Below are positions 1 through 5,529 of a stretch of 10,751 nucleotides of DNA, one piece after another. Under the pieces are notes generated by a model. It was not told the DNA's origin. It searched no databases and worked only from the letters and a program-made list of their open reading frames with translations. The stretch comes from Actinomycetes bacterium (lineage in GTDB: Bacteria > Actinomycetota > Actinomycetes > Actinomycetales > Cellulomonadaceae). The stretch covers positions 1 through 10,751 of the forward strand of contig JAEWEJ010000188.1 of the NCBI GenBank assembly GCA_023389455.1, in the 5' to 3' direction. Within the stretch, counting starts at the first letter, position 1. The number at the start of each line of letters is the position of its first letter. Made by a program: the position numbers and the translations under genes.

Positions 1-913
1 GCGGGGCGGCGGCCCGCTCGCCGCGCGGCGGCGTCAGCACGACGGCCTCGCGCGCCGGGTCCGCGTCGTGCGGGTGGGCGCCGGGGACGCTCGCCTCGTC
101 CGGCACGCCGACCCGGTCACGGTCCTCCGAGCCGCCCGTGAGGTCGAAGGCGTGCTGGGGGCCGAAGCCCTCGAACTCCTCGTCCTCGCCGTCGAGCTCC
201 AGCGGCTGGCGCACGCCGCGGCGGGTGCGCAGCTCGTCCAGCAGGGCGTGCGTCGGCTCGGGCTCCTCGAGGGGGACCTCACCCATCGCGTCGATGTCGA
301 ACACCACGTCGCGCACCGCGGCGAGGTGGCGGCGCGAGACGGGCTCGTCGATCTCGGTCTCCGAGAGCCAGCGCGCCTCGTCCTCGTCGGCCACGACGCT
401 GCGTCGCACCATGTCGTAGGTCCAGCGTGCCGTCCGCGGCTCGTCGTCGACCACGAAGCGCGCGACGACGGTCCACGGGCCGGTGCCCTCGCGGGCCGCG
501 TCCCAGGCGAGCGACCCGACGTCGACGCCGCGCGCCGCCAGCCGGTCGGTCACGAGGTCGCCCAGCAGGGGCGCGCCGGCGTCACGGCCGACCCGGGTGC
601 CGCGCGCCTGCTCGGCCACGTACTCCCGCTCGGCCAGCACAGGGCCCTCGTAGCGACGGACCGACTCGACCGGCACACCGGCGGCGTCCGCGACCTCCTG
701 GGCCGTCGCACCCGCCCGGATGCGGGACTGGATCTCGCGGGGGCTCAGGGAGCCGGCCTGCTCGGCCCGCAGCTGCTCGAGCTGCGGGCGGTCGCGGCGG
801 ACCGCCGCGCGCAGCGGGTCGTCGATGCGCAGGCGGAAGCGCTGCCCGTCGGGCGTGACGACGACGAGGTGCTCCCCGTCCTCGTGCAGACCGACCAGCT
901 CCAGCTCACCCAT
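1..913 (-). CDS. sepH: SepH septation protein (DUF3071), 3' end cut by window
   Basis: This is the N-terminal 304 codons of SepH, an actinobacterial cell-division protein that in Streptomyces interacts with FtsZ and promotes its assembly (family knowledge). The protein starts MGELELVGLHEDGEHLVV, the conserved DUF3071 opening. A helix-turn-helix-like segment follows at about residues 56-92 (LSPREIQSRI, AGVPVESVRRYEG), then a second conserved part around residues 130-215 that includes the WTYDM block. From about residue 230 the sequence becomes acidic and low in complexity, the usual linker before a C-terminal FtsZ-binding tail, which lies outside the window. The ATG (rc of 911-913) is preceded four bases upstream by GGGGAGG (rc of 918-924), which fixes the start. 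It is transcribed divergently from the TRIC gene across a 138-base gap. The reading frame stays open to the left edge. The family call is secure. Confidence 0.93.
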   Translation of the reverse strand, partial: MGELELVGLHEDGEHLVVVTPDGQRFRLRIDDPLRAAVRRDRPQLEQLRAEQAGSLSPREIQSRIRAGATAQEVADAAGVPVESVRRYEGPVLAEREYVAEQARGTRVGRDAGAPLLGDLVTDRLAARGVDVGSLAWDAAREGTGPWTVVARFVVDDEPRTARWTYDMVRRSVVADEDEARWLSETEIDEPVSRRHLAAVRDVVFDIDAMGEVPLEEPEPTHALLDELRTRRGVRQPLELDGEDEEFEGFGPQHAFDLTGGSEDRDRVGVPDEASVPGAHPHDADPAREAVVLTPPRGERAAAP

Positions 914-917
914 ACGA

Positions 918-924
918 CCTCCCC
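918..924 (-). promoter_or_regulatory. Shine-Dalgarno site of sepH
   Basis: On the minus strand GGGGAGG lies four bases before the sepH ATG and fixes the start. A CCTCC at 933-937 (minus strand) lies a short loop upstream and could pair with it. This is the strongest ribosome-binding site in the window and contrasts with the GTG genes that appear to lack one. Confidence 0.7.
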
Positions 925-1039
925 GGCCTCCTGGAGGGAGCCTGCCACCTCTCGGGCCGGAACGCGCGCACCCCGCACGGTGTGCCGCCGCATCCGCCGC
1001 GCGGGTGGCCCGGTGGGCGCGTCCGGGCGCCCGCTGCGC

Positions 1040-1045
1040 CAGGAT
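1040..1045 (+). promoter_or_regulatory. Putative -10 box (CAGGAT) of the TRIC gene, leaderless
   Basis: CAGGAT sits exactly six bases before the GTG of the TRIC gene, so transcription would begin at or next to the start codon. No recognisable -35 hexamer or Shine-Dalgarno is seen. The same CAGGAT-N6-GTG arrangement recurs before the inositol-phosphatase gene at 1719-1731, which supports function. This is inference from pattern only. Confidence 0.5.
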
Positions 1046-1051
1046 GGGGGC

Positions 1052-1696
1052 GTGCCGCCCGAGCTGCTGGTCGAACCGCTCCTGGAGGTCGCCGGCGTCT
1101 TCGTCGGCGCCATGTCCGGCGCGCTCGCCGCCGTGCGCAAGCAGTTCGACGTCTTCGGGATCCTCGTGCTCGCCTGGGCCACCGGGCTCGGTGGCGGCGT
1201 CCTGCGCGACGTCCTCATCGGGGCCGTGCCGCCCGTGGGCATCAGCGACGCGCGGCTCATGGCCGCCGCGCTGGCCGGCGGCCTGGTCATGTACTTCGGG
1301 CACCCGCGGCTCGAGCGCGCCCGGCGGGTCATCAACGTGCTCGACGCCGGCGCTCTGGCGCTGTTCAGCGTCGTCGGCACGGTCAAGGGCCTGGAGTACG
1401 GGACGACGGCCCTCGCCGCGGTCGTCGTGGGCGTGCTCACCGGTGTCGGGGGCGGCATGCTGCGCGACCTGCTGACCGGCGAGGTGCCCGTGGTCCTGCA
1501 CCACCGGCAGCTGTACGCCGTACCGGCCCTGCTGGGGTCGGTGGCCGTCGTGGTCCTGTGGCGCCTCGACCTGGCCGGCGCCGTCGGACTGGGTGCGGTG
1601 ACCGCGGGGATCTTCGTCCTGCGGGTCGCGGCCCTGCGCTTCCGGCTCAACGCGCCCGGGCCGTGGCGTGGCGGCGCGTCGGCCGGGAGCCGCTGA
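1052..1696 (+). CDS. Trimeric intracellular cation (TRIC) channel family protein (UPF0126)
   Basis: A 214-residue integral membrane protein of the prokaryotic TRIC/UPF0126 family (YadS/YicG-like). Characterised members form trimeric cation-permeable pores in the cytoplasmic membrane; the ion and role here are not known. The protein is an internal duplication: each half carries a GxGGGxLRDxL signature, at residues 45-55 and 131-141, within hydrophobic helices. About seven membrane segments are apparent, as expected for the family, and the C-terminus ends in a short Arg/Gly-rich tail. The frame is open far upstream, but homology begins at the chosen GTG (MPPELLVEPLLEVAGVFVG), and a -10-like CAGGAT lies six bases before it. 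Its left neighbour sepH is divergent; the inositol-phosphatase gene follows 34 bases downstream on the same strand but seems to have its own promoter. Confidence 0.9.
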   Translation: MPPELLVEPLLEVAGVFVGAMSGALAAVRKQFDVFGILVLAWATGLGGGVLRDVLIGAVPPVGISDARLMAAALAGGLVMYFGHPRLERARRVINVLDAGALALFSVVGTVKGLEYGTTALAAVVVGVLTGVGGGMLRDLLTGEVPVVLHHRQLYAVPALLGSVAVVVLWRLDLAGAVGLGAVTAGIFVLRVAALRFRLNAPGPWRGGASAGSR

Positions 1697-1718
1697 CCCG
1701 TCGGTCGCGGGCCCGGGG

Positions 1719-1724
1719 CAGGAT
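1719..1724 (+). promoter_or_regulatory. Putative -10 box (CAGGAT) of the suhB-like gene, leaderless
   Basis: CAGGAT followed by six bases and GTG, identical in layout to the TRIC promoter at 1040-1054. No Shine-Dalgarno lies between the box and the start. The box falls in the 34-base gap after the TRIC stop, which suggests that this gene can be transcribed independently. Pattern-based inference. Confidence 0.48.
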
Positions 1725-1730
1725 GGTCGG

Positions 1731-2651
1731 GTGAGCACGCCCACCGCACCCCCGTCCCCGCCGCCCGCCCACCCGTCGGACGCGACCGTGAGCGAGCTGG
1801 TCGCCGTCGCCGAGCAGGTCGCCCGCGAGGCGGGCCGGCTGGTGCACGAGGGCCGCCCCGAGACCGTCGGGGTCGCCGCCACGAAGTCCAGCGCCGTCGA
1901 CGTGGTGACCGCCATGGACCTCGCGAGCGAGGAGCTCGTGCGGCGGCTGCTCGCGCGGCTGCGGCCCGACGACGGGATCCTGGGCGAGGAGGGTGGCCAC
2001 GAGCAGGGGACGTCGGGGATCACCTGGGTCGTCGACCCCATCGACGGCACCGTCAACTACCTCTACGGCCTGCCGGCGTACGCCGTGAGCGTCGCCGCCG
2101 TCGTCGGCGACCCCGCCCCCGGGACCTGGACGGTGCTCGCGGGGTGCGTCCACGCCCCGGTCACGGCCGAGACCTGGACCGCCGGGCGCGGGCAGGGCGC
2201 ACGCCTGGACGGCAGGGTCCTGACGATGCGTCCTGCACCACCCCTCGACCGCTGCCTGGTGGGCACGGGGTTCGGCTACGTGGCCGAGCGGCGGCGCTCC
2301 CAGGCCCGGGTGCTGGCCGACCTGCTGCCGCGGGTGCGCGACGTGCGCCGTGCGGGCGCCGCCGCGATCGACCTCTGCCAGGTCGCCACCGGCCGGCTGG
2401 ACCTCTACTACGAGCGCGGGCTGCAGCCCTGGGACCTTGCCGCGGGGGCGCTCGTCGTCGCGGAGGCGGGGGGTGTCGTGCGAGGGCTGCGGGGCGGTCC
2501 GGCGGACGGCGCGATGGTCGTCGCCGGCACCGCGCAGAGGGTCGCCGACCTCGTCGAGGTGCTCGAGGACCTGGACGCCGACGCCCCCGACACGCCCCCG
2601 CGGGACGATTCCCGCGGCGCCTCGGACGCGACGCCCGCGAATCCCCTCTGA
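1731..2651 (+). CDS. suhB: Inositol monophosphatase family protein (SuhB-like)
   Basis: A 306-residue Mg2+-dependent sugar/inositol phosphatase of the IMPase/FIG superfamily. All core motifs are present: GEE at residues 85-87, DPIDGTVN at 102-109 (metal ligands D102 and D105), GAAAIDLC at 209-216 and WDLAAG at 234-239 with the third metal-binding aspartate D235. The likely reaction is hydrolysis of myo-inositol-1-phosphate or a related phosphate monoester in the cytoplasm, feeding inositol for phosphatidylinositol or mycothiol synthesis; the substrate cannot be read from sequence. A Pro-rich N-terminal tail of about 18 residues and an acidic, Pro-rich C-terminal tail of about 35 residues flank the catalytic core and look disordered. 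The GTG start is chosen because homology begins soon after it and CAGGAT-N6 precedes it; the longer upstream frame would read through the TRIC tail. The symbol rests on similarity and on synteny with mycobacterial suhB. Confidence 0.9.
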   Translation: MSTPTAPPSPPPAHPSDATVSELVAVAEQVAREAGRLVHEGRPETVGVAATKSSAVDVVTAMDLASEELVRRLLARLRPDDGILGEEGGHEQGTSGITWVVDPIDGTVNYLYGLPAYAVSVAAVVGDPAPGTWTVLAGCVHAPVTAETWTAGRGQGARLDGRVLTMRPAPPLDRCLVGTGFGYVAERRRSQARVLADLLPRVRDVRRAGAAAIDLCQVATGRLDLYYERGLQPWDLAAGALVVAEAGGVVRGLRGGPADGAMVVAGTAQRVADLVEVLEDLDADAPDTPPRDDSRGASDATPANPL

Positions 2652-2836
2652 CCTGGGTGAACAGGGCGCCGGAGCGTGGTCCTGGTCACGTCCGCCGACA
2701 TGGTCACGTGTCCTTGTTCGCATCCGGGCCCGAGGTGCTGCAGAATCCGACCTCGCGGGGAACAAAACGCTGACGTGGCGCCTTGATCTCCCGTACCACG
2801 ATCACTGCTGCAGAAGACGGAGTGTGACGCTCACAC
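2652..2836. other. Intergenic region upstream of DUF4193 (probable promoter region)
   Basis: A 185-base spacer that is less GC-rich than its surroundings, with stretches such as gcagaatcc and gggaacaaaac. It contains a direct repeat TGGTCACGT at 2683-2691 and 2701-2709, a TTGTTC at 2714-2719 and a CAGAAT at 2741-2746 (21 bases apart, too far for a standard pair), and CTGACG (2770-2775) 18 bases before TACCAC (2794-2799). I cannot choose a single promoter with confidence. No convincing terminator for the upstream gene is visible. Lower GC and repeats suggest a regulated promoter with a leader. Confidence 0.45.
2822..2836. repeat. Inverted repeat GTGTGA-cgc-TCACAC abutting the DUF4193 start codon
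   Basis: Perfect six-base arms separated by three bases, ending immediately before the ATG at 2837. The preceding CGGAG at 2818-2822 is the only Shine-Dalgarno-like sequence and shares its last base with the left arm, so an RNA hairpin here would sit between the ribosome-binding site and the start codon. As DNA it could equally be an operator. The arms resemble CRP half-sites, but the spacer is three bases, not the usual six. Confidence 0.55.
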
Positions 2837-3136
2837 ATGGCAACCGACTACGACGCCCCGCGCAAGACCGAGGAGGACCTGAGCGAGGACTCGCTCCAGG
2901 AGCTCCAGGCTCGGCGCTCCGACAAGAACTCGGGCGTGGTGGACGAGGACGAGACGGAGGCTGCCGAGGGCTTCGAGCTCCCCGGCGCCGACCTGTCCGG
3001 CGAGGAGCTCTCCGTCCGCGTCCTTCCCCGCCAGGCCGACGAGTTCACGTGCTCGAAGTGCTTCCTGGTGCACCACCGCAGCCAGCTCGCGTACGAGCGC
3101 GACGGCATGCCCGTCTGCTCGGAGTGCGCGGCCTGA
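2837..3136 (+). CDS. DUF4193 zinc-ribbon protein
   Basis: A 99-residue acidic protein with the DUF4193 signature from end to end: MATDYDAPRKTEEDL at the start, an ELQARRSDK segment at residues 22-30, the FELPGADLSGEELSVRVLP block at 46-64, and a C-terminal zinc-ribbon-like pattern C72-x2-C75 and C94-x2-C97 around FLVHHRSQL. The cysteine spacing suggests one bound zinc ion. The family is widespread in actinobacteria and its function is not established; a DNA- or RNA-polymerase-associated role is only a guess from the small acidic plus zinc-finger layout. It is full length for the family. The ATG is fixed by homology. The gene stands alone behind a 185-base spacer and converges with DUF3093, with a shared hairpin 23 bases after its stop. 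Confidence 0.93.
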   Translation: MATDYDAPRKTEEDLSEDSLQELQARRSDKNSGVVDEDETEAAEGFELPGADLSGEELSVRVLPRQADEFTCSKCFLVHHRSQLAYERDGMPVCSECAA

Positions 3137-3159
3137 CCTCGCGTCCCGGACACACCGAC

Positions 3160-3189
3160 CGGCCGGTCACCCCTCGGGGTGGCCGGCCG
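3160..3189. terminator. Bidirectional terminator-like hairpin between convergent genes
   Basis: The arms 3160-3173 and 3176-3189 pair over 14 bases with one T-G wobble (3167/3182) and only TC between them, so the real loop is probably wider with the top pair open. No T-run follows on either side, which is common in GC-rich actinobacteria. It begins 23 bases after the DUF4193 stop and overlaps the stop and last codons of DUF3093, so it could end both transcripts. Confidence 0.65.
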
Positions 3190-3706
3190 TCGTCGTCCGG
3201 GGGGCGTCGCCGGGCGTGCCGCCCAGGGCGGTGACCAGGTCGTGCGGACGGCGCGTCGAGACGATCCAGTACGGCGTGGGGTCCCGGGGGTCGCGGACCT
3301 CGACCCGCACCGCGGTCCCGATCCACGAGCGCAGGCACGCGTAGGCGCGCGCGTCCAGGGACGGACCGAGCTCGGCGCGCAGCGCCGCCCGGTCCAGGAC
3401 GCGCGGGGCGGCCAGCAGCCGCACCGGGATCCGGGCCGTACCCGCACGCAGCGTGCCCCGCTCGACCTCGACCAGCGGGGTCGTCAGCACCGCCCCGGCC
3501 AGGCCGCCCAGCAGGGCCAGGACGCTCACCACGAGCGCGAGCAGCGTGTCGACGGGCACGAACGCCACGCCCAGCACGACGGCGAAGGTGACGACCGCCG
3601 CCCAGCCCAGGGGGCCGGGCCACAGCCGCTCCCGGAACACGGAGCGGCCCTCGCGGGCCGCGGACGGGCGCTCGACGGGCGTCGCCGGGTCGGGTGTCGT
3701 GGTCAT
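3167..3706 (-). CDS. DUF3093 membrane protein
   Basis: A 179-residue protein matching the DUF3093 family. After a hydrophilic N-terminus comes the FRERLWPGPLGW motif (residues 24-35), two adjacent hydrophobic segments at about 34-53 and 55-77, then a soluble domain with the conserved RAYACLRSWIG (120-130) and VRVEVRDPRDPTPYWIVSTRRP (133-154) blocks. It is therefore likely an inner-membrane protein with a cytoplasmic C-terminal domain of unknown function. The ATG (rc of 3704-3706) has only a weak GGA five bases upstream and no clear -10 box; homology starts close after it. It is divergent from dut over 117 bases and convergent with DUF4193. This DUF4193/DUF3093/dut arrangement is, as I recall, also found in mycobacteria. 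Function unknown. Confidence 0.9.
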   Translation of the reverse strand: MTTTPDPATPVERPSAAREGRSVFRERLWPGPLGWAAVVTFAVVLGVAFVPVDTLLALVVSVLALLGGLAGAVLTTPLVEVERGTLRAGTARIPVRLLAAPRVLDRAALRAELGPSLDARAYACLRSWIGTAVRVEVRDPRDPTPYWIVSTRRPHDLVTALGGTPGDAPRTTTAGHPEG

Positions 3707-3759
3707 GGGTCCAGGATGTCATCGTCGCGGCGCCCCGGTCGCGCGCCGTCCGCCGGTCG

Positions 3760-3792
3760 GGTGCCCGCACCGGTGCCCGCGACGGTGCCCGC
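3760..3792. repeat. Three tandem GGTGCCCGC copies with a 12-base period
   Basis: Exact nonamers GGTGCCCGC begin at 3760, 3772 and 3784 in the divergent gap between DUF3093 and dut. The variable triplets between them are acc and gac, with ggc after the third copy. The array ends 17 bases before the putative dut -10 box. A repeat of 12 bases is not a whole number of helical turns, so it may be a slippage product and not a set of operators. Confidence 0.6.
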
Positions 3793-3809
3793 GGCGCGGG
3801 TCGGCGGGG

Positions 3810-3815
3810 TAGGGT
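3810..3815 (+). promoter_or_regulatory. Putative -10 box (TAGGGT) of dut, leaderless
   Basis: TAGGGT matches the actinobacterial TANNNT core and lies eight bases before the dut GTG, which places the transcription start at or one base from the start codon. No Shine-Dalgarno intervenes. Inference from spacing and match. Confidence 0.55.
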
Positions 3816-3823
3816 CGGCCCCC

Positions 3824-4330
3824 GTGACAGCGACCAGCCCTCCCGTCCCCGAGGACGCCGACGCGGACCTGCAGGTGCTGCTGCGCCGCCTCGACCCGGA
3901 CCTGCCCGCCCCGGCCTACGCGCACCCCGGTGACGCGGGGGCAGACCTGGTCGCGCGCGAGGACGTCACGCTCGCACCGGGCGCACGGGCCACGGTGCCG
4001 ACGGGCGTGTGCATCGCGCTGCCGCCGGGCTACGCGGCGTTCGTGCACCCGCGCTCCGGGCTCGCGGCGCGCCACGGCCTGACGGTCGTGAACGCGCCCG
4101 GCACGGTCGACGCCGGGTACCGGGGTGAGATCGCGGTGACCCTGCTCAACACCGACCAGGAGCATGCCGTCGTGCTGCGGCGTGGCGACCGCATCGCCCA
4201 GCTCGTGGTGCAGCGCGTGGAGCGCGCGCGGTTCGTCGAGGTCGACGAGCTGCCCGGGTCGGTCCGGGGCGCCGGGGGCTTCGGGTCCAGCGGCGGCTGG
4301 GCTGCCGCCCAGGGCGCGTCCACGCCGTGA
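3824..4330 (+). CDS. dut: dUTP diphosphatase (dUTPase)
   Basis: A 168-residue trimeric-type dUTPase, which hydrolyses dUTP to dUMP and pyrophosphate in the cytoplasm, keeping uracil out of DNA and supplying dUMP for dTMP synthesis. All five family motifs are visible in order: motif 1 AHPGDAGADL (33-42), motif 2 PRSGLAARHG (76-85), motif 3 GTVDAGYRGE (93-102) with catalytic D96 and uracil-stacking Y99, motif 4 RGDRIAQLV (120-128), and the glycine-rich motif 5 RGAGGFGSSG (148-157), which closes over the phosphates. The N-terminus carries an extra 15 or so residues before the fold. The GTG is chosen because a TAGGGT box lies eight bases upstream and the frame further up is low-complexity repeat. 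It is divergent from DUF3093 and followed by a GC hairpin. Confidence 0.96.
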   Translation: MTATSPPVPEDADADLQVLLRRLDPDLPAPAYAHPGDAGADLVAREDVTLAPGARATVPTGVCIALPPGYAAFVHPRSGLAARHGLTVVNAPGTVDAGYRGEIAVTLLNTDQEHAVVLRRGDRIAQLVVQRVERARFVEVDELPGSVRGAGGFGSSGGWAAAQGASTP

Positions 4331-4336
4331 TCGGGA

Positions 4337-4353
4337 CCCGGCCGCGGGCCGGG
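4337..4353 (+). terminator. Terminator-like hairpin after dut
   Basis: CCCGGCC and GGCCGGG pair perfectly over seven bases around a GCG loop, beginning six bases after the dut stop codon. No T-run follows. It separates dut from the putative promoter of the DUF3710 operon at 4362, so the two are probably separate transcription units. Confidence 0.6.
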
Positions 4354-4361
4354 ATCGGAAC

Positions 4362-4367
4362 TACTGT
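4362..4367 (+). promoter_or_regulatory. Putative -10 box (TACTGT) of the DUF3710 operon
   Basis: TACTGT fits the TANNNT core and lies just after the dut hairpin. Transcription would start near 4373-4375, giving a leader of about 70 bases before DUF3710. A GTG only four bases after the box opens a small reading frame; that spacing is short for a leaderless start. No -35 match is visible. Confidence 0.45.
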
Positions 4368-4371
4368 CGTC

Positions 4372-4443
4372 GTGATCGTCGTTGAGGATCATGAGGACGT
4401 CGACGCAGGGCGAGGGCGCGCGAGCGCCGGTCGGAGGAAGTGA
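4372..4443 (+). CDS. Candidate leader micro-ORF (23 codons) before DUF3710
   Basis: An open frame of 23 codons starting GTG ATC GTC GTT and ending TGA at 4441-4443, two bases before the chosen DUF3710 start. Its last sense codons contain the Shine-Dalgarno of DUF3710, so translating it would bring ribosomes directly onto that start. The predicted peptide (MIVVEDHEDVDAGRGRASAG then RRK) resembles nothing I know. The -10 box is only four bases away, so start-site fit is imperfect, and a frame this short can arise by chance. Treat as a hypothesis. Confidence 0.25.
   Translation: MIVVEDHEDVDAGRGRASAGRRK
4433..4437 (+). promoter_or_regulatory. Shine-Dalgarno of DUF3710 (decides the start)
   Basis: GGAGG lies eight bases before the GTG at 4446 and only two before the in-frame GTG at 4440. 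The spacing favours 4446, giving a protein that begins MGLFRRGP as in other family members. Confidence 0.65.
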
Positions 4444-4445
4444 AC

Positions 4446-5162
4446 GTGGGTCTGTTCCGTCGTGGCCCCAAGGAGGTCGACGCGGCCGACGCACCGGCCG
4501 CCGTCCCGCAGGACGAGCCGCAGGACGTCGAGGGCGCGCAGGAGCCGGTTCGCGACGTGCGCGGGCCGTGGGACGCGGACGGGGACTACCCCGAGGCGCC
4601 ACGCGTCGACCTCGGTGCCATCCAGCTGCCCTCGGTCGAGGGCATGGAGGTCCGGCTGGAGGTCGACAAGGCGACCAACGTCGTGTCCGCCGTGGCCGTG
4701 CTCCTCGAGGGCTCCTCGCTGCAGCTGCAGGCGTTCGCCGCGCCGCGCACCGAGGGCATCTGGGACGACATCCGCGACGAGATCGCCGCCTCGATCACCC
4801 AGCAGGGCGGGACGGTCGACGACCTGCCCGGGCCGTTCGGCCGTGAGCTGCTGGCACGCCTGCCCGTCCGGACGCCCGAGGGACGCACCGGGCACCGTCC
4901 GGCCCGCTTCATCGGCAGCGACGGCCCACGGTGGTTCCTGCGCGGGGTGCTCACGGGCCGCGCCGCCGTCGAGCCCGACGCCGCGGGGCGGCTCGAGGAG
5001 CTCTTCGGGCAGGTCGTCGTGGTGCGCGGCACGGACGCGCGACCGCCGCGCGACCTGCTCCCGCTGCGGCTGCCCGGGGGTGCCGCACCGACCCCGCCGC
5101 CGGCGGAGACGCCGCGGTTCGCGCCTCCCGAGCGCGGGCCGGAGATCACGGAGATCGGATGA
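4446..5162 (+). CDS. DUF3710 protein
   Basis: A 238-residue soluble protein of the actinobacterial DUF3710 family, function unknown. It opens with basic MGLFRRGPK, passes through an acidic linker of about 30 residues, then enters the conserved domain: GPWD (residues 40-43), RVDLGAIQLP (53-62), an IWDDIRDEIAASI helix (105-117), DGPRWFLRGVLTGRAA near the middle, and VVRG with PPRDLLPLRLP toward the end. The tail is proline-rich. No catalytic motif or membrane segment is evident. The GTG at 4446 is preferred over the GTG at 4440 because GGAGG is optimally placed for it. It is the first gene of a three-gene operon with the OB-fold and DUF3159 genes; its stop overlaps the next start as ATGA. In mycobacteria the same family also sits beside dut, as I recall. 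Confidence 0.9.
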   Translation: MGLFRRGPKEVDAADAPAAVPQDEPQDVEGAQEPVRDVRGPWDADGDYPEAPRVDLGAIQLPSVEGMEVRLEVDKATNVVSAVAVLLEGSSLQLQAFAAPRTEGIWDDIRDEIAASITQQGGTVDDLPGPFGRELLARLPVRTPEGRTGHRPARFIGSDGPRWFLRGVLTGRAAVEPDAAGRLEELFGQVVVVRGTDARPPRDLLPLRLPGGAAPTPPPAETPRFAPPERGPEITEIG

Positions 5163-5527
5163 CCCTCGCCGAGCGGGTCCGCCGGGTGCTCGCCTCGCAG
5201 GCGGAGATCGAGGCAGACGAGGAGCGAGCCGACGCGCTGCGCGTGCCGGGCTGCTGCCCGGTGGCGGCGCTGCCCCACCGGGAGCGCGCGAGCGTCTCCG
5301 GGGTGCTGCGCTCCGTCACGCTGCGACCCCGCGACGGCGTCCCGGCGATCGAGGCGGAGCTGTACGACGGGTCGGGCGCGCTCGACCTGGTGTGGCTGGG
5401 ACGTCGGCAGATCGCCGGCATCGAGCCGGGACGACGGCTGAAGGTGGACGGCATGGTGTGCCTCGTCGACGGCCGCCGCACGGTGTTCAACCCGCGCTAC
5501 GAGCTGCGCGCGCGACCGGGGGAGTGA
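5159..5527 (+). CDS. OB-fold nucleic-acid-binding-like protein
   Basis: A 122-residue protein. After a helical N-terminus (LAERVRRVLASQAEIEADEE) comes a stretch typical of a small OB-fold barrel: SVSGVLRSVTLRP (46-58), AIEAELYDGSGALDLVWLG (63-81), RRLKVDGMVCLVDGRRTVFN (92-111). This pattern resembles the RecG/RecJ-type OB modules, so it may bind nucleic acid, though no partner is known. Two adjacent cysteines (C32, C33) precede the barrel. The ATG overlaps the DUF3710 stop as ATGA and is preceded five bases upstream by GGAG (5150-5153), so translation is likely coupled. The DUF3159 gene starts two bases after its stop. The family is conserved at this position in actinobacteria. Confidence 0.85.
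   Translation: MTLAERVRRVLASQAEIEADEERADALRVPGCCPVAALPHRERASVSGVLRSVTLRPRDGVPAIEAELYDGSGALDLVWLGRRQIAGIEPGRRLKVDGMVCLVDGRRTVFNPRYELRARPGE
5518..5524 (+). promoter_or_regulatory. Shine-Dalgarno of DUF3159
   Basis: GGGGGAG lies five bases before the DUF3159 ATG, inside the last codons of the OB-fold gene. It supports the chosen start and efficient re-initiation within the operon. Confidence 0.6.
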
Positions 5528-5529
5528 CG

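Noticed and set aside
68..1051. Long in-frame extension upstream of the TRIC start
   Set aside because: It would run antisense through sepH and the divergent gap; the homology and the CAGGAT box both point to the GTG at 1052.
745..1749. Minus-strand open frame of 334 codons opposite the TRIC gene
   Set aside because: Thr/Pro/Arg/Ser-rich with no family resemblance; the plus strand holds a clear TRIC channel and sepH occupies a different minus frame up to 913.
2822..2836. CRP operator at the DUF4193 start
   Set aside because: The arms resemble TGTGA/TCACA, but the spacer is three bases, not six, and its position on the start codon fits RNA-level control or another regulator better. Kept only as an inverted repeat.
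3179..3823. In-frame extension upstream of dut
   Set aside because: It crosses DUF3093 antisense and the 12-base repeat; dUTPases are about 150 residues long, fitting the GTG at 3824.
4382..4846. Open frame starting near 4382 inside the DUF3710 region
   Set aside because: Arg/Gly-rich shadow with no homology, overlapped by a frame with clear DUF3710 motifs.
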